DNA of 64,000 nucleotides from Delphinapterus leucas (taxonomy: Eukaryota > Chordata > Mammalia > Artiodactyla > Monodontidae). How positions within the stretch are numbered: the first letter of the stretch is position 1; the number at the start of each line of letters is the position of its first letter. The notes under the pieces were generated by a model. That model worked only from the letters and a program-made list of their open reading frames with translations. It did no database searches and was not told where the DNA came from. The position numbers and the translations under genes are program-made. Positions 1 through 10,600 of the stretch are shown in pieces. The DNA lies in assembly GCF_002288925.2 (NCBI RefSeq), contig NW_022098044.1, positions 16,510,197 through 16,574,196 of the forward strand, in the 5' to 3' direction.

Positions 1-95
1 AATGAGGAAACATATAAAATGTTTAGCACAGAGGCTGGTATACAGTAAGGGCTTAATAAATATTAGCTGCTATTATTATTATTGTCACCATAATT
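1..95 (+). repeat. MIR SINE, 3' end
   Basis: The text 'ggtatacagtaagggcttaa' followed by a TATT-rich end matches the 3' part of MIR. It is cut by the window edge. Confidence 0.7.
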
Positions 96-574
96 TCCAG
101 ATGATCCCTGCCCACCACAAAACCTGCTCGGCCAGCCGGTCCTGGAAGAACCTCTTCTCCCACCCCATCAGGTCCTAATCCTTCTACTCATCCCCATATG
201 CCCTCCCTGACCACTATGTCCCCCGCCAAAGTCCCTGGGGCTTTGATAAGTCCTCTGGCAACTTATCAAGTGTTGCTTTTGACACATGACTCCCCTACAG
301 AATTAGATTGCCTTTCACCTGCCAAGCAGAATCATACAAAGGCATTATGCTATCTTCCAGATTGAATCGGAAACTCCTTCACCTCAGCTGTATTCCCTCA
401 GCACCTTCTAGGCTTCCAATGGGTCATTAAATACACTGGTAAGATTGCTCCATCCATTCAGCCATGCTCTCCCCTGGGTCCCTGGCTGAGCATTCGGGAG
501 ACTCAACTGACCAGGCTAAAACCCAGCCCACCACATCTTGGAGGCCCAGAAGAGGCCAGGCTGAGCAGCAGAAC

Positions 575-720
575 ACCTGGCCTTGAGTCCTACTTCTCCT
601 ACAAACTCACTGGGTGACCGTAACAAACCCTTCCCATTTCCTGGCCTCAGTTTCCTCATCTGTACAATGGGTAGAAGGAGGGAGATCAGTGGCACTCTGA
701 GGGCAAAGAAACACCACACC
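575..720 (+). repeat. MIR SINE fragment
   Basis: It contains the MIR core 'ctcagtttcctcatctgtac' followed by 'aatggg'. It lies in FAM174B intron 1, opposite to the gene. Confidence 0.75.
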
Positions 721-1604
721 CAAGAGGTTACAAGGGCCTGAAGCCCTCCCAGGCCTGAAGAGCCCTGCCCAGGCTCTTTGCCATGGCCCCTCTTCTGCTC
801 CACACCTGCCAATGAGAGGGGGTTGCCTCCTCCCTGCACCCTCAGGAAAATAAATATCAAGTCTGGATTCCTGGCAGATTGCCAGGAAGATTAAATACAG
901 ATTTTTAAAGTGAAACCATGACAACATGATTCTAAATTCATGGTCCCAGAATTTCCCTTTGTAAATAGTTAGAACCAAAACATCAGCCATAAAACTAAAA
1001 TCCCAGGCACAACCTATGAAGCTGTCTCTGCTTAAATCTGGGAGGGTTTCCCTTCTGTGACACTCTCCGTACAGGATGCATGCAGACACTGACACTGGAG
1101 ACCCCCACCCCACCCCTAGACGTGTCCCGTGTCTCCAGAAGGGCCTGTGTTGGCAAAGCCCCCAAACTCGATGAGTACATGGGCATAAGAGTTTACAGGC
1201 AAAGCCAAATAAGCCGGAGGGCTCAGGGTTAAATTAAAGAGAGATTTTCCTCCCTTTCCAACTTGATAGAAGGAATCAGTGGCAGGTCCTGAGTCCTCAC
1301 AGGCCTGTTAGTAAGGGCAGTCATGAGGCACCTCCTTCCCCAGGGGAATTCAGCTGTGTGCGGGACCCTACATGGGGTCCTAGGTGTCCAGGGAGGCTCA
1401 CGCAGGCTAAAGAGTCACCAATTTCATGTTTGCAAGGCTCAGAAACAGATGCACTTGCCTGATGATCTTGGCCATATGGCTGAATCCTCATTTACAGGCA
1501 AAAGCAAGACCAAAAGGTTGGGTATAAATTACATCTGTTTTCAGAATCGTTTTTTTAAATACAATAGGACACTTGGCTGCTTAAAGGGGAGCCAGGGGTT
1601 TGAT

Positions 1605-1745
1605 TGACCCAATCTCATTCCAAACATCCCAATAGCCCTGGGAAGCAGGTACTTTAATTAGTGCTGGGAAGCAGATGCCCAGAAAGGTTCAGTAAACTGC
1701 TCACAGAGACAACCAGGAGGCCCGCACCTGTGCTACTGCCATCTT
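1605..1745 (-). repeat. MIR SINE fragment
   Basis: A diverged reverse copy: 'ccctgggaagcaggtacttt' followed by 'agatgcccagaaaggttcag' resembles the complement of the MIR 3' half. Confidence 0.5.
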
Positions 1746-1940
1746 GGGCTGGATAATTCTTTGTTAAGGGGGTCTGTCCTGGGTACTGTAGGATGTCCAG
1801 CAGCATCTCTGGCCTTTACCCACAAGATGCCAGTAGCATCCCCCTCCCCAAGTCATGACAATCAAAAAACGTCCCCAGAAATTGCTAAATGACCCCAAAG
1901 CAGGCAGAATCCGCCCAGGAAAGAACCACCTGAGGGACCC
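1746..1940 (-). mobile_element. MER20-like hAT-Charlie non-autonomous element
   Basis: The run from 'ataattctttgttaaggggg' through 'caggatgtccagcagcatct'-like text and 'agatgccagtagcatccccc' to a degenerate 'gaaccacctgag' end is the reverse complement of MER20. It is a short, transposase-less DNA transposon fossil of about 195 bp, close to the family's full length. It sits in FAM174B intron 1. Confidence 0.7.
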
Positions 1941-2154
1941 TATTCCTCCCACATGCTATGACTTCTTTTTCATCTTGGTGGAAAACTGAATCAAGGGCAT
2001 ACTCTCTACCCTGTTTTGTTTTTTTTTAATCTGGATTTTTGCTGGGTTAGATTTATTTAACACTTTCTTTACTGTGGTGTGTAAGATTAAACATCCATGG
2101 GAATTGGATGAAAGTACAACCTTCCAATAAGACCAATAAGTCCTGGGGATGGAG

Positions 2155-2405
2155 TGGGCATTATGACTATAGCTAACACTGCTGTGTGATAGATGGGAAA
2201 GTTGCTAAGAGAGTAGACCCCAAAAGTTCTCATTACCAGGAAAAAAATGATTTTTTCCTTTTTTTGGCATCTATGAGATGATGGATGTTCACTATACTTA
2301 TCGTGGTCATCATTTCACAATATATGTAAGTCAAGTCGTTATGTTGTCCACGTTAAACTTATACAGTTCTGTGTATCAATTTTATCCCAATAAAACTGGA
2401 AAACA
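2155..2405 (+). mobile_element. old L1 3' end
   Basis: The text 'tgttcactatacttatcgtg', then 'cttatacagttctgtgtatc' and 'caataaaactgg' matches the 3' UTR of an old L1M-class LINE. It is strongly 5'-truncated and noncoding. Confidence 0.65.
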
Positions 2406-2521
2406 AAGAAAAAAGAAAACCCACTTGAAAAGTAAAAATTAAATTAAGATAAATATGTTTCACAACTATAGCTTCACCCCCAATTCAAAACCTTGGTCAA
2501 GCAATCAAAAATGACCTCCTG

Positions 2522-2695
2522 ATAAACAACAAGGTCCTACTGTACAGCACAGGGAACTATATTCAATATCCTATGATAAGCCATAATGGAAAAGAATATG
2601 ATAAAGAATATATATATGTATAACTGAGTCACTTTGCTGTACAGTAGAAATTAAACACAACAGTGTAAATCAACTCTACTTCAATAAAATTTTTT
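2522..2695 (+). mobile_element. 5'-truncated L1 3' end with perfect TSD
   Basis: A 174-base L1 3' UTR piece ('aacaacaaggtcctactgta' to 'caataaaattttt'). It is flanked by a perfect 15-bp duplication, AAAAATGACCTCCTG, at 2507-2521 and 2696-2710, so both insertion boundaries are certain. Confidence 0.9.
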
Positions 2696-3605
2696 AAAAA
2701 TGACCTCCTGGTGCTACACAAGCGCCACAATCTCAAAGTCATAAAAAGGGGCTTAACTTTCTAACCAGGGCTCTGCCCCAAGCTCCAATTTATTAAAATA
2801 ATATTGATATACTAATGAGCAATAACTAAAAACTTTTCAGAACACTTTCCCCAAATCCTGAAAGCATTAAACTTCTATATGTTCTCTTAAATAACTTTTA
2901 TTCTTAGGACAAATATAAATACACAGACAATGGGAGATCTGGGGAATCCAGGAGAAGCAGGAACGTTTTTATTCCTTTTCAAAGACCTGGCTTAGTAATT
3001 CACTAAGCTCCCGTGGTTCCGGCGTCTTCAGGACATGACAGCGTGCAACTTTGCCACTGATCCAAGTGCAACAGCCGGGCAATGTCACATCACTTAGAAT
3101 TTGTCTTCCTCTTCGTCCCCCAGGAAGCACCAAAACAAGCCTTACAGATAAGACGATTTTACACAGCTTTTGAAATAAGTGGCTGGGCATGCAGCCAACA
3201 GAGATCTGGGAGAAGTGTGGCCTGGGCAGGAGAGCTGGGAGACTCAACAGGACGGGGAAAGGATCCCCAGGAGGAAATGAAAGTCGTGGTTTCAGGTGGC
3301 AGTTTCTAACTTGTCTCCACCTCGTTCATAAGACACCACAGAGTAAAGTCAGATTCCCCCTCAGATCTCAAAGGGTAAAGTCAGACCTCAGAGAGCACGG
3401 GGGGCAAAAGGTACTGAACAGCAGCCATTGGCTTACGCTTGTTATCCCTGAATCCATGCGACCCCATGAGACGCTTTCCAACATCCAAAAATTGGAGGAG
3501 TTTTCAACTTCCTAAACACAGCTTCTTTATTGATTTCCTTCCAGCTCTCATAAACATGTCAAGCAACAGACCTAGGGAGGCTGGCCCTACTGCGAGCCAG
3601 GCAGA

Positions 3606-3609
<4 letters not shown>

Positions 3610-3653
<44 letters not shown>
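3610..3653. repeat. (AC)n microsatellite
   Basis: About 21 uninterrupted AC units in FAM174B intron 1. Confidence 0.97.
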
Positions 3654-3658
<5 letters not shown>

Positions 3659-3759
3659 CCGAAGGTACTCTGGCTCGAGGGCGCTCTGCCTCCAAACTGC
3701 CTTTCCCTCCCTCCAAGTTTGTCTCCAGTCTTTAAACAGTTTTCCTTAATGATTCCAAT

Positions 3760-4260
3760 ACATGAAAAAACTGTAAATGATTCTGCAGATGGGACATCAG
3801 ATTGATTAATAAGTATGGGAAGAGACAGTTACTCAACCTCAGTAAGAACTGGAGATCTGCAAAAGCAAGCAATGAGATACCCAATCATACCCATCTGATT
3901 GAAAAACAATGGAAAGTCAGATAATACTAAGTGTCAGATATGATGGGAGGATCTGAGAACCCCCAGATACTGCAGGTGGGAGGGTAAACTGGTACATACT
4001 CAAGGAAAGCGTGTAAGAGTACCCCTGGGACCCAGGAATCCCACTCCTAGGGGTCCACCCCAGACTCTCTTATACAGGTCCTCAGGAAGACACACCTAAG
4101 GATGCAGCAAGGAGCTGAGTGCACAGACAGGGAGAAAGAAAATGAATAAATGTCCACTGAAAGGAAATTCAGACAATGTAGAAATATATCATAAACAATA
4201 AATAAATACATAATGAAGAATCTCCCACAGTCACACATGTACACACTCATACAAAAAATT
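3760..4260 (+). mobile_element. ancient L1/HAL1-type fragment
   Basis: Diverged L1 ORF2 3' text is visible: 'gagatacccaatcataccca', 'gcaggtgggagggtaaactg', 'caggaatcccactcctaggg'. Stops and indels are abundant and no open frame survives. Confidence 0.55.
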
Positions 4261-4282
4261 CTTTGCACATCCATATATATAA

Positions 4283-4380
4283 TTTACTTATTTAATGAGC
4301 TCATACTACACATGCTGTTTTGTAACCTGTCTTTATTTATTTAATGAGCTCATACTACACATGCTGTTTTGTAACCTGTC
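4283..4380. repeat. 49-bp tandem duplication (two copies)
   Basis: Units 4283-4331 and 4332-4380 are adjacent and differ at one base (C at 4287, T at 4336). The high identity means the duplication is recent compared with the old L1 sequence around it. Confidence 0.95.
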
Positions 4381-4600
4381 TCACTCAACCAGTGAGTATT
4401 ATATTAGCGTCACCATTTTTCACAGCTGCACAGTATTGCACTGTAAGGACTACCATAATTTAGTTAACCAATGCTCAATTGTTAGATACCTAGGTTACTT
4501 AAACCTTTTCACCGTTAAACAGAACCGCTCTGGACTTCATTGGCCATGCATCTTTGCTTCCTCTCCTAAGTAATAAAATTAGAAGCAAAGAATAGGTATT
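4381..4600 (-). mobile_element. old L1 fragment
   Basis: The text 'cagctgcacagtattgcact' followed by 'ggactaccataatttagtta' is the antisense of the L1 ORF2 C-terminal coding region. It is strongly diverged. Confidence 0.5.
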
Positions 4601-7600
4601 GCAGTAAAAACTGTGCGTACCTTAGAAACGGAACTGCTTGGTTAAAGGTATAGATCTTTCTTATCACGATACACATTCTTTGCTTCTAATTGTAACAGTT
4701 TCCTTGGATCCACATTCTTTCTGTTGTCTGGCAAAGCGACTCCTTCAGGGAAGACAGACACACGGGTTATGTATAAGCAATAATACTTACTACACTCTTC
4801 CTCCTTTACCTCCCTCCCTTCTCTGTATCCATCGTTAAGGAAATGGCGGCCACTGTCCAAATAAGTCCCGATCTCACAGGTTCCCAGCATCAGCCACGCA
4901 GCTCATCACAGAGGACATTTTGAGACACATCAGCAAAGCATCAGCAAAGCAAAATACTTAGGGGTTCATTCATTTGCTAAAAATACCTTTATCAGATGCC
5001 AGCTTGTGCTTGGAGCCACAGCAGGCGTTAGAGAGGCACAAACGATTAAGGGCCAGTCCTGCTCTTAGGAGCCCTCCGCCTGGTAAGTTCAGCGACACTC
5101 TTGACTCCAAGTAGAAAATCCCAAACTCACATGTGCTCTGGAAGGCGGCCTTGCTGGGAGGCTTCTCAGAGGAGGTGACACACAGGCAGGCAAACAGCAA
5201 TGAGCTGGCCACGTAGTCTTGGTGGTGGAGGGGACCCCAAGCGGAGGGTCAGAGGCACATGCCAGGCTAAGGCCACCAGATGCCGCTGGAGAACACCTGA
5301 AGGTCCAGCAGGGTGGGAGCAGTGGGCACAGCTGAGATGGGGGCTTGAGAGGGAGGCGGGGCCCTGGTTAGACACAGCCAGCTTGCCAGCACACTGAGAA
5401 GCCTGCGCACGGGGGGATGAGTGGGCAGAAGAAGGGTGAAACCAGACGAGGGAGGATGGATGGGAGTGGGGACAAGGCTGGCTGCAGGAACGCCAGCCTG
5501 AAGGGCACTGCTGTGACTCCTGACACGAGGGAGGGAGGTGAGTCAGGCAGAAGGGCTGGCAGGTGGGGAAGCTCCCGTGGAGGAAGGGGTATGGCCCAGA
5601 TGAGACAGTCTCAGGGAGACTTGAGAGGCAGAATAGCCAGGATGTGGTGACTGCATGCCAAGGGGCTAGGAGGGGAAGCAGGTAAGGAAGACGCCCAGTC
5701 AGGGCAGCAGGCCTTCAGGAAGCCGGATGAAGCGAGCGTGCAGAGGCCTGTGGAAAGGTCACAGTACAGACCACAGACTTGTAGTGTTCTAGAGTCTACC
5801 GGATGACTTACTCCCCTCCCTGGGATGCAACTTTCTCCTCTGCAAAGGAGCACGTGGGACCTGTGTACCATCAAGGCCCTTCCCAGCTTTAAAATGCTGT
5901 AAGTTCCTATCCACATCAGAACTGGGGTGTCAGCTGAACCCCTGGAAACTCTCCCCAACAAGAAGGCCTTCCTGGAAAGAGAAGGCACATCCATAAGGAG
6001 CCTCTCCCGTGAAGTCGGAACCTTCCTCCAACGCCCAGCTCACAGGCCAGCAAGGACCCATCCCTTCCAGCCCTGAGTACCGGCTCTCCTGCTCAAACAC
6101 ATGCCCTCACATCTGACCACATGCTGCTTGCTTTTCGGCCCCGCTCCTGGGTAATACGGAGCAGACTGGCAAAATAGTTCAAATACCGTCTTAAGAAGTG
6201 CACCGCCTTGTGGGCTGAGTGGCCTATTTTGAGCAAAATGTTTCAAACCTCCAGGCTCAGAGCTGCTCTAGGCACCAACGTTCAACGCAGCTGAGCAATC
6301 AGGAAGGCAGTAAAGGACTACGGCGCATCTGCTGAAGGCCAGGCCGTCCTTGGGCACGGGGACTGGACACGCCCACCCTCCAGGACTGTCTGCTGTGTGG
6401 GGGAGCCACCAGCCTGGCGTGAGAAGGGCCGTACGGAGGATGCGCAAGGCTAGGGCTGGGGGAGGCCAGAAAAGGAAGCAACCGCCTGGCTCGGATGTCC
6501 AGGAACTCTACCCAGAGGACGGAGCATGGGAGCTGGGCCCCGGTGGCTGCGTGCAGTCATGGCAAGTGTGCAGTGGGAACTGGCCCAGGAGTGGACGAGC
6601 ACAAGCCAGCCGCAGGGAGTGTCAGGAGAGAAGTGACAGGAGGTTCAGAAGGGCTGGCTGATGGCCACAAGGTGCACTGGAGCTAGTCTGTAAGGGTCTG
6701 AATGCCACATCCAGGTAGTGGCTACAGGGAGCCACTGAAGTTTGCAAGCAGAGGATAAAGGGCAGCGGGAAGGATGGGGTACAGAGAGGGGCAATTCAAC
6801 GTCTGCTGCACGTCAGGGGATCAGCACAGTGGAAAACAATGTAGCCGGAGCCAGGGCAGGGGATGGGGCGAGGGGATGTGGGCCCACAGTTCCCCCTTCT
6901 CCATTTTCTCAGGACCACTACCATTTAATCCTATGGCCCCACAAAGAAACACCTTGACTCAAAGTCACACAGCAACCAACAGCAAACCTCAAGGGAGAGC
7001 TCCCAACCCGGCCTTTCCAGATCTGGTTTCTGCTCCTGCTCTGAAAAGGCTCACAAGCCCCTGGCCCCAAACCTCCAACAGCTGATCAAACACCCAAGCA
7101 CACTATATACACTTGGAAGGGGAAGGAACAGGCTGTGAATAACTGACACACACATGCCCAGATTTCCCAGAGGCCCGCCTGAGTAACAGGACACATTTGG
7201 TTCATTTCCTGCAGAACCAGAATTTCCCAGGCATTAGGGGGAAATGCAACCCTCCCTGCATCCCCTGTAGCCCTCTCCATCCCCCTACTCCAGAGACCCC
7301 GGCCATCCTTTCTAATTTCCCACTTTCTCCCTGAACTTGAGCAACCCACAAAAAGCCTCTCCAAGATCCCTCATGCCCCTGCAGATCTTCATTGCGGCAG
7401 TTCATTCAGGCAGGGTGGTAGGCAGAAAGTCACTGAGGCCACCAAGGATGGCCAAACATCCTAAAGCCCAGCTCCAATCCCTGGCGCAATGCACGCCTCC
7501 AACAGGTATCCCCACAGGCTAGACACGGCTTCTTTTGGTAGCAGAACCGATGAAAAGAAAAAACAGCAGGTGGTGCCTGAGAAGCCCTCAGAGGGAACAG

Positions 7601-7611
7601 AGGGAGGCTCA

Positions 7612-7775
7612 GCAAGGTGGGTACGGTTCAAATCCTACTTCCACCACCGAGCTTACTTGAATAAGCCACCTTGCCTCTCCGGAAAATCTTTCCTCATCTG
7701 TGAAATAGGTATAAAAATATATTCCGTGTAAGGGTGTCATAATTCGGAGCGCTATGGAGAGTGTTAAGCATTAGT
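7612..7775 (+). repeat. MIR SINE
   Basis: The order 'ggttcaaatcctacttccac', 'ctcatctgtgaaataggtat', 'tgttaagcatt' follows MIR from its tRNA-related part to the 3' part. Confidence 0.65.
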
Positions 7776-7835
7776 GGAGAGTGAAAAGGAATTCAATATT
7801 TTTTATATATTTATTGATATATACAGATACATATC

Positions 7836-7872
7836 ATAGCTATAGCTACAGCTATAGCTATAGATAGAGATA
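7836..7872. repeat. CTATAG hexamer repeat
   Basis: Imperfect tandem copies of a self-complementary hexamer (ctatag/ctacag) lie in intron 1 about 215 bases downstream of the FAM174B exon 1 donor, next to an AT-rich run (7796-7835). Confidence 0.8.
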
Positions 7873-8085
7873 TCGTTCGAAGGGGAGAAAATTCCTAAAG
7901 TGTGTAGCAGGGAAAACCAGCCGAGTGCAACCCTGAGGAGCAGGGCCGGGAGTCCCAGGCTAGCGGGAGCGCACCCAGGCGCCGGGGCCGGAGCATCGGT
8001 GCGCGCAGGTGCGGCGGGCGCGCAGTGACAGCAGGTTGGCGGTGCAAGTTGGCCCGCGGGGGCTGCAAAGGGGCGGCGGACCCAC

Positions 8086-8450
8086 CTGAAGACGCGCAGC
8101 AGCAGGCAGGCTATGAGGAAGGCGGAGAAGGCGCACGCCACGATCACGGCCGCCTTCAGGGTGGGCAGGTCGCGGAGCAGGCTGGAGATGCGGGTCACCA
8201 GGGCGTCACCGCTGCTGTTGGAGCTGCCGCCGCTGCCGCTGCCGCCGCCGCCGCCGCCCGCCGCCTCCCCGGAGCCCATCCCGGTAGCGTTCCCGGGACC
8301 AGGGCCGGGCGGCGGCCGCGGCTGGCGCTCGGATCCGGACTGCGGCGGAGCGGCGGACTCGGCTCTGCTGGCGCGGGCGGCGGGCGCGGCCAGGAGCGCG
8401 AGCAGCACCAGCAGCGGCAGAAGCCGCGCGGGCGGCGGCGCGGCGCGCAT
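8086..8450 (-). CDS. FAM174B: FAM174B first coding exon (partial gene)
   Basis: This exon encodes the first 121 residues, plus two bases of codon 122, of a small type I membrane protein. I recognise it as FAM174B from the segment [20 protein letters not shown] and the hydrophobic stretch after it. Residues 1-27 form a leucine/alanine-rich signal peptide with a likely cut after ARA. Residues 28-80 are a Pro/Gly/Ser-rich lumenal region with possible N-glycosylation sites at N54 (NAT) and N78 (NSS) and a polyglycine run at 65-70. Residues about 100-118 are the membrane span. The ATG has A at -3. The exon ends at TTCAG|GTGGG, a good splice donor (GT at 8085-8084 on the minus strand). The human protein is about 159 residues, so the missing cytoplasmic tail is encoded by later exons left of this window. 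FAM174B is reported to support Golgi integrity; nothing in this sequence tests that role. Confidence 0.93.
8225..8266 (-). repeat. GCC/GCT trinucleotide run coding for Gly/Ser
   Basis: A run of about 14 GCC/GCT-like triplets on the plus strand encodes the polyglycine/serine stretch (residues about 62-75) of FAM174B in the minus-strand frame. Such runs change length by slippage, so this part of the protein is expected to vary among species and individuals. Confidence 0.8.
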
Positions 8451-8760
8451 GGTGCGGTCCGGCGGCCCGGGGTTGGGCTGGGCGAGCGCGGCGGAGCCCT
8501 GGGTCCCGCACCGGCGACGAGGCCTTCACCGGCTACTCCCGCGGCGGAGCCAGGCGGCTGCGCGGTGCTTGGCAGGAAGCTGCGGCGCCCGGAAGAGTCC
8601 GAGCCGCCCGCCGCCGCCGCGGCAGCCGCCACCAACACGTTGCACGGAGTCATTCGACGGGCCGCAGCCCCACGTGGGCGGGGCAGGCCACCAGGCCCGG
8701 TGCGGGCTTCGCTGCTCTCCGGGCGGCCCCAGTTCCCTCGGGACCTGTCACCCCCTCGGA
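8451..8760 (-). promoter_or_regulatory. FAM174B: FAM174B 5' leader and core promoter region
   Basis: On the minus strand this is the GC-rich sequence directly upstream of the ATG. No TATA box is visible. A palindromic E-box CACGTG (8671-8676) directly abuts a GC box GGGCGGGGC (8676-8684), a plausible USF/MYC-type plus SP-type pair. The transcription start cannot be placed from sequence alone. An upstream ATG at 8653-8651 falls in the leader only if transcription starts beyond it. Confidence 0.6.
8671..8684. promoter_or_regulatory. E-box CACGTG abutting a GC box
   Basis: CACGTG at 8671-8676 overlaps the first base of GGGCGGGGC at 8676-8684, about 225 bases upstream of the FAM174B ATG. Their position in the island suggests promoter elements. 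Factor binding is inferred. Confidence 0.5.
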
Positions 8761-8764
8761 GAAG

Positions 8765-8997
8765 TAACAATAGCCAGGCGCTGTGCTGCACATTTCACAT
8801 TTTCTCTATTTCATTTAATCCTGCAACCCCCTTAGGAGACAGGTATTTCGGTTACCCTCCTTTAATAGTTGATTCAAGACCCAGAAAGCCTGCTCATAGC
8901 AACCCGGGTTGTGTCAGACTAAGAATCGAAAGACCATGGCACCCGGGGCAAACCTCCATTCTACAGATGCGGAAACTGAAGCCTCCAGAGTGAAATG
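8765..8997 (-). repeat. MIR SINE
   Basis: 'ccaggcgctgtgctgcacat', 'tttcatttaatcctgcaacc' and 'acagatgcggaaactgaagc' give a nearly full reverse MIR just upstream of the FAM174B CpG island. Confidence 0.75.
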
Positions 8998-9494
8998 GGC
9001 TGTCCGATGCCCTATGCAGTGCATATAGTTCCACATCTCCCCAGTTAACTTCTTTTTCTCTGAAAGAGTTTCTTTTCTCATGGCTTCGATCTTTCAGACA
9101 TTGTGCACCTCTGCTTATGAACTGGATTAAGATGTGCATTTCTGCATTCATACCTTTGCTGTGGAATAGTCTTCCTCCCAGGTTGAAGTTTCAGACCCCA
9201 GGGAGTAATTGGCTTGCTGCCTCTGGTTTGTAAGCTAAATGATACTTAAGTGGAGAAAGACAGTTATGGATGTTCTAGTGTGAGACCCAAAGTCGGGAAC
9301 TGATGCAGGGCACAGAGGGCTTTCCTGGATCACTAGGAACTATACTGCAGGCCTCAGGTTCCACCTTTCAGCATGAGGATGGATCCTGGCAGGAAGCTCT
9401 CCAGTAACAGGTAAACACACATGACAAGTACTCAGTGACCTTAAACAGCTCACTCCTGGTCCTACTAAAAAGAGCAACAGATAAATAAAATATA

Positions 9495-10080
9495 GTACAG
9501 TGTAGTAGTTAGCTATTGCTTCCTAACAAATTATCCCCAAACTTCACAGCTTAAAACACACACATATATTATAGCAGAGTTTCTGTGGTTTAGGAATCTG
9601 AGCATAGCTTAGCAGGGTCCTCTGCTTCAGGGTCTCTCACAAAGGTGCAATCAAGGTGTCAGCTGGGGCTGGGGTCTCATCTGATGGCTCAACTGGGGAA
9701 GGATCTGCTTCCAACTTCAATCACTGGTTGTTGGCCAGATTCAGCTGTTCGTGGGCTATTGAACTGAAAGCCTCAGTTCCGCACTGGCTGTTGGCCGGAG
9801 GCTGCCCACCGTTCCTTACCATGTGGGCCTTTCCAACATGGCAGCTTGCCTCATCAAAATGTGCAAGTCTAGAAGACAATAGAAGGACCCTGTTAGCAAG
9901 ACAGAAGTCACTGTCCTAGGAAACCTGACCACAGAAGTGACATCCCAACACCTTTGCTATATTCTGTTGGTTAGAAGCAAGTTACAGATCTTATCACAAG
10001 GGAAGGGAAGTGTACAAGGGTGTGAATATCAGGAAGCAGGGATTATTGGGGCATCTAAAGAGCTGCCTGCCACTTATAAT
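9495..10080 (-). mobile_element. probable MaLR (MLT1-like) LTR remnant
   Basis: 'tagctattgcttcctaacaa', 'cacagcttaaaacacacaca' and 'aaaggtgcaatcaaggtgtc' resemble the complement of MLT1-type LTRs of the ERVL-MaLR group. It is an old solo-LTR-like fossil without coding sequence. The family is given from memory of its typical text and is tentative. Confidence 0.45.
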
Positions 10081-10434
10081 GTGACACATGTTGATTTAGT
10101 GGGATGAACGTTAATCAGGTTATCAGAAGTCATCGCCCAGGAGGTACTATTTGAAATGCACGTTGAATAGTCCAGCATGCCCCAGTGGTGAGAAATTTGG
10201 ACAGATCACATGCTTTAGGTCTCTTCCAACTCTAAAATACCACTTTATGGTATGTCAAAAATGTGTTGGCAGAGAGCCAGCATTTTATCATATCATCATG
10301 ATAGAATTTAGAAAAGAAATTTCTTAAAGAACCACTGGCGACATCCATGATTTTGCAGCACTGCCCTCTAAGGCATAAACCTCAGACATCACAGGCTTAT
10401 ATTTTTGTCCTTATCAAAAATTCCTGCGTGGTAG

Positions 10435-10600
10435 AGTAAAGAAGGCCTGGGCCTTGGAGCCTCTAGCCAGGATGAGAGGTCTGACCGCTGAGTGGCCTTG
10501 GCCAAAGACTTAACCACAGAATTCAAGTCTTTAATGTCTAAAGTGAGGATAATAATACTTAGCTCAGGAAGGTCGCTGGAAGCATGGCTAAGAAGGGAGA
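10435..10600 (+). repeat. MIR SINE
   Basis: 'aggcctgggccttggagcct', 'gtggccttggccaaagactt' and 'gtgaggataataatactta' follow the MIR order. Confidence 0.65.

Larger units (their letters stand above)
1..8085 (-). other. FAM174B: FAM174B intron 1 (start of intron, incomplete)
   Basis: The sequence left of the exon 1 donor is intron 1. The acceptor is not in the window. Repeats inside it are listed separately (MIR, MER20-like, L1 fragments, a CA repeat, a 49-bp tandem duplication). The stretches about 95-575, 720-1605, 2711-3605, 4900-7600 and 7776-7835 show no convincing exon. The open frames there are short and in GC-rich or low-complexity sequence without family resemblance. Confidence 0.75.
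7940..8760. promoter_or_regulatory. FAM174B: CpG island over FAM174B exon 1 and promoter
   Basis: CpG dinucleotides are dense from about 7940 to 8760 and sparse on both sides. The island covers the start of intron 1, the coding exon and the putative 5' leader. This is typical of a broadly expressed TATA-less housekeeping promoter. The edges are judged by eye. Confidence 0.85.

Noticed and set aside
3610..3653. Regularly repeated units suggesting an array or CRISPR
   Set aside because: Simple dinucleotide repeats without spacers. The genome is mammalian.
8025..8993. Long plus-strand open frames (322 and 240 codons) over the CpG island
   Set aside because: They are antisense to FAM174B exon 1 in very GC-rich sequence, where stops are rare by chance. 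Their Ala/Gly/Arg/Pro-rich text resembles no family.
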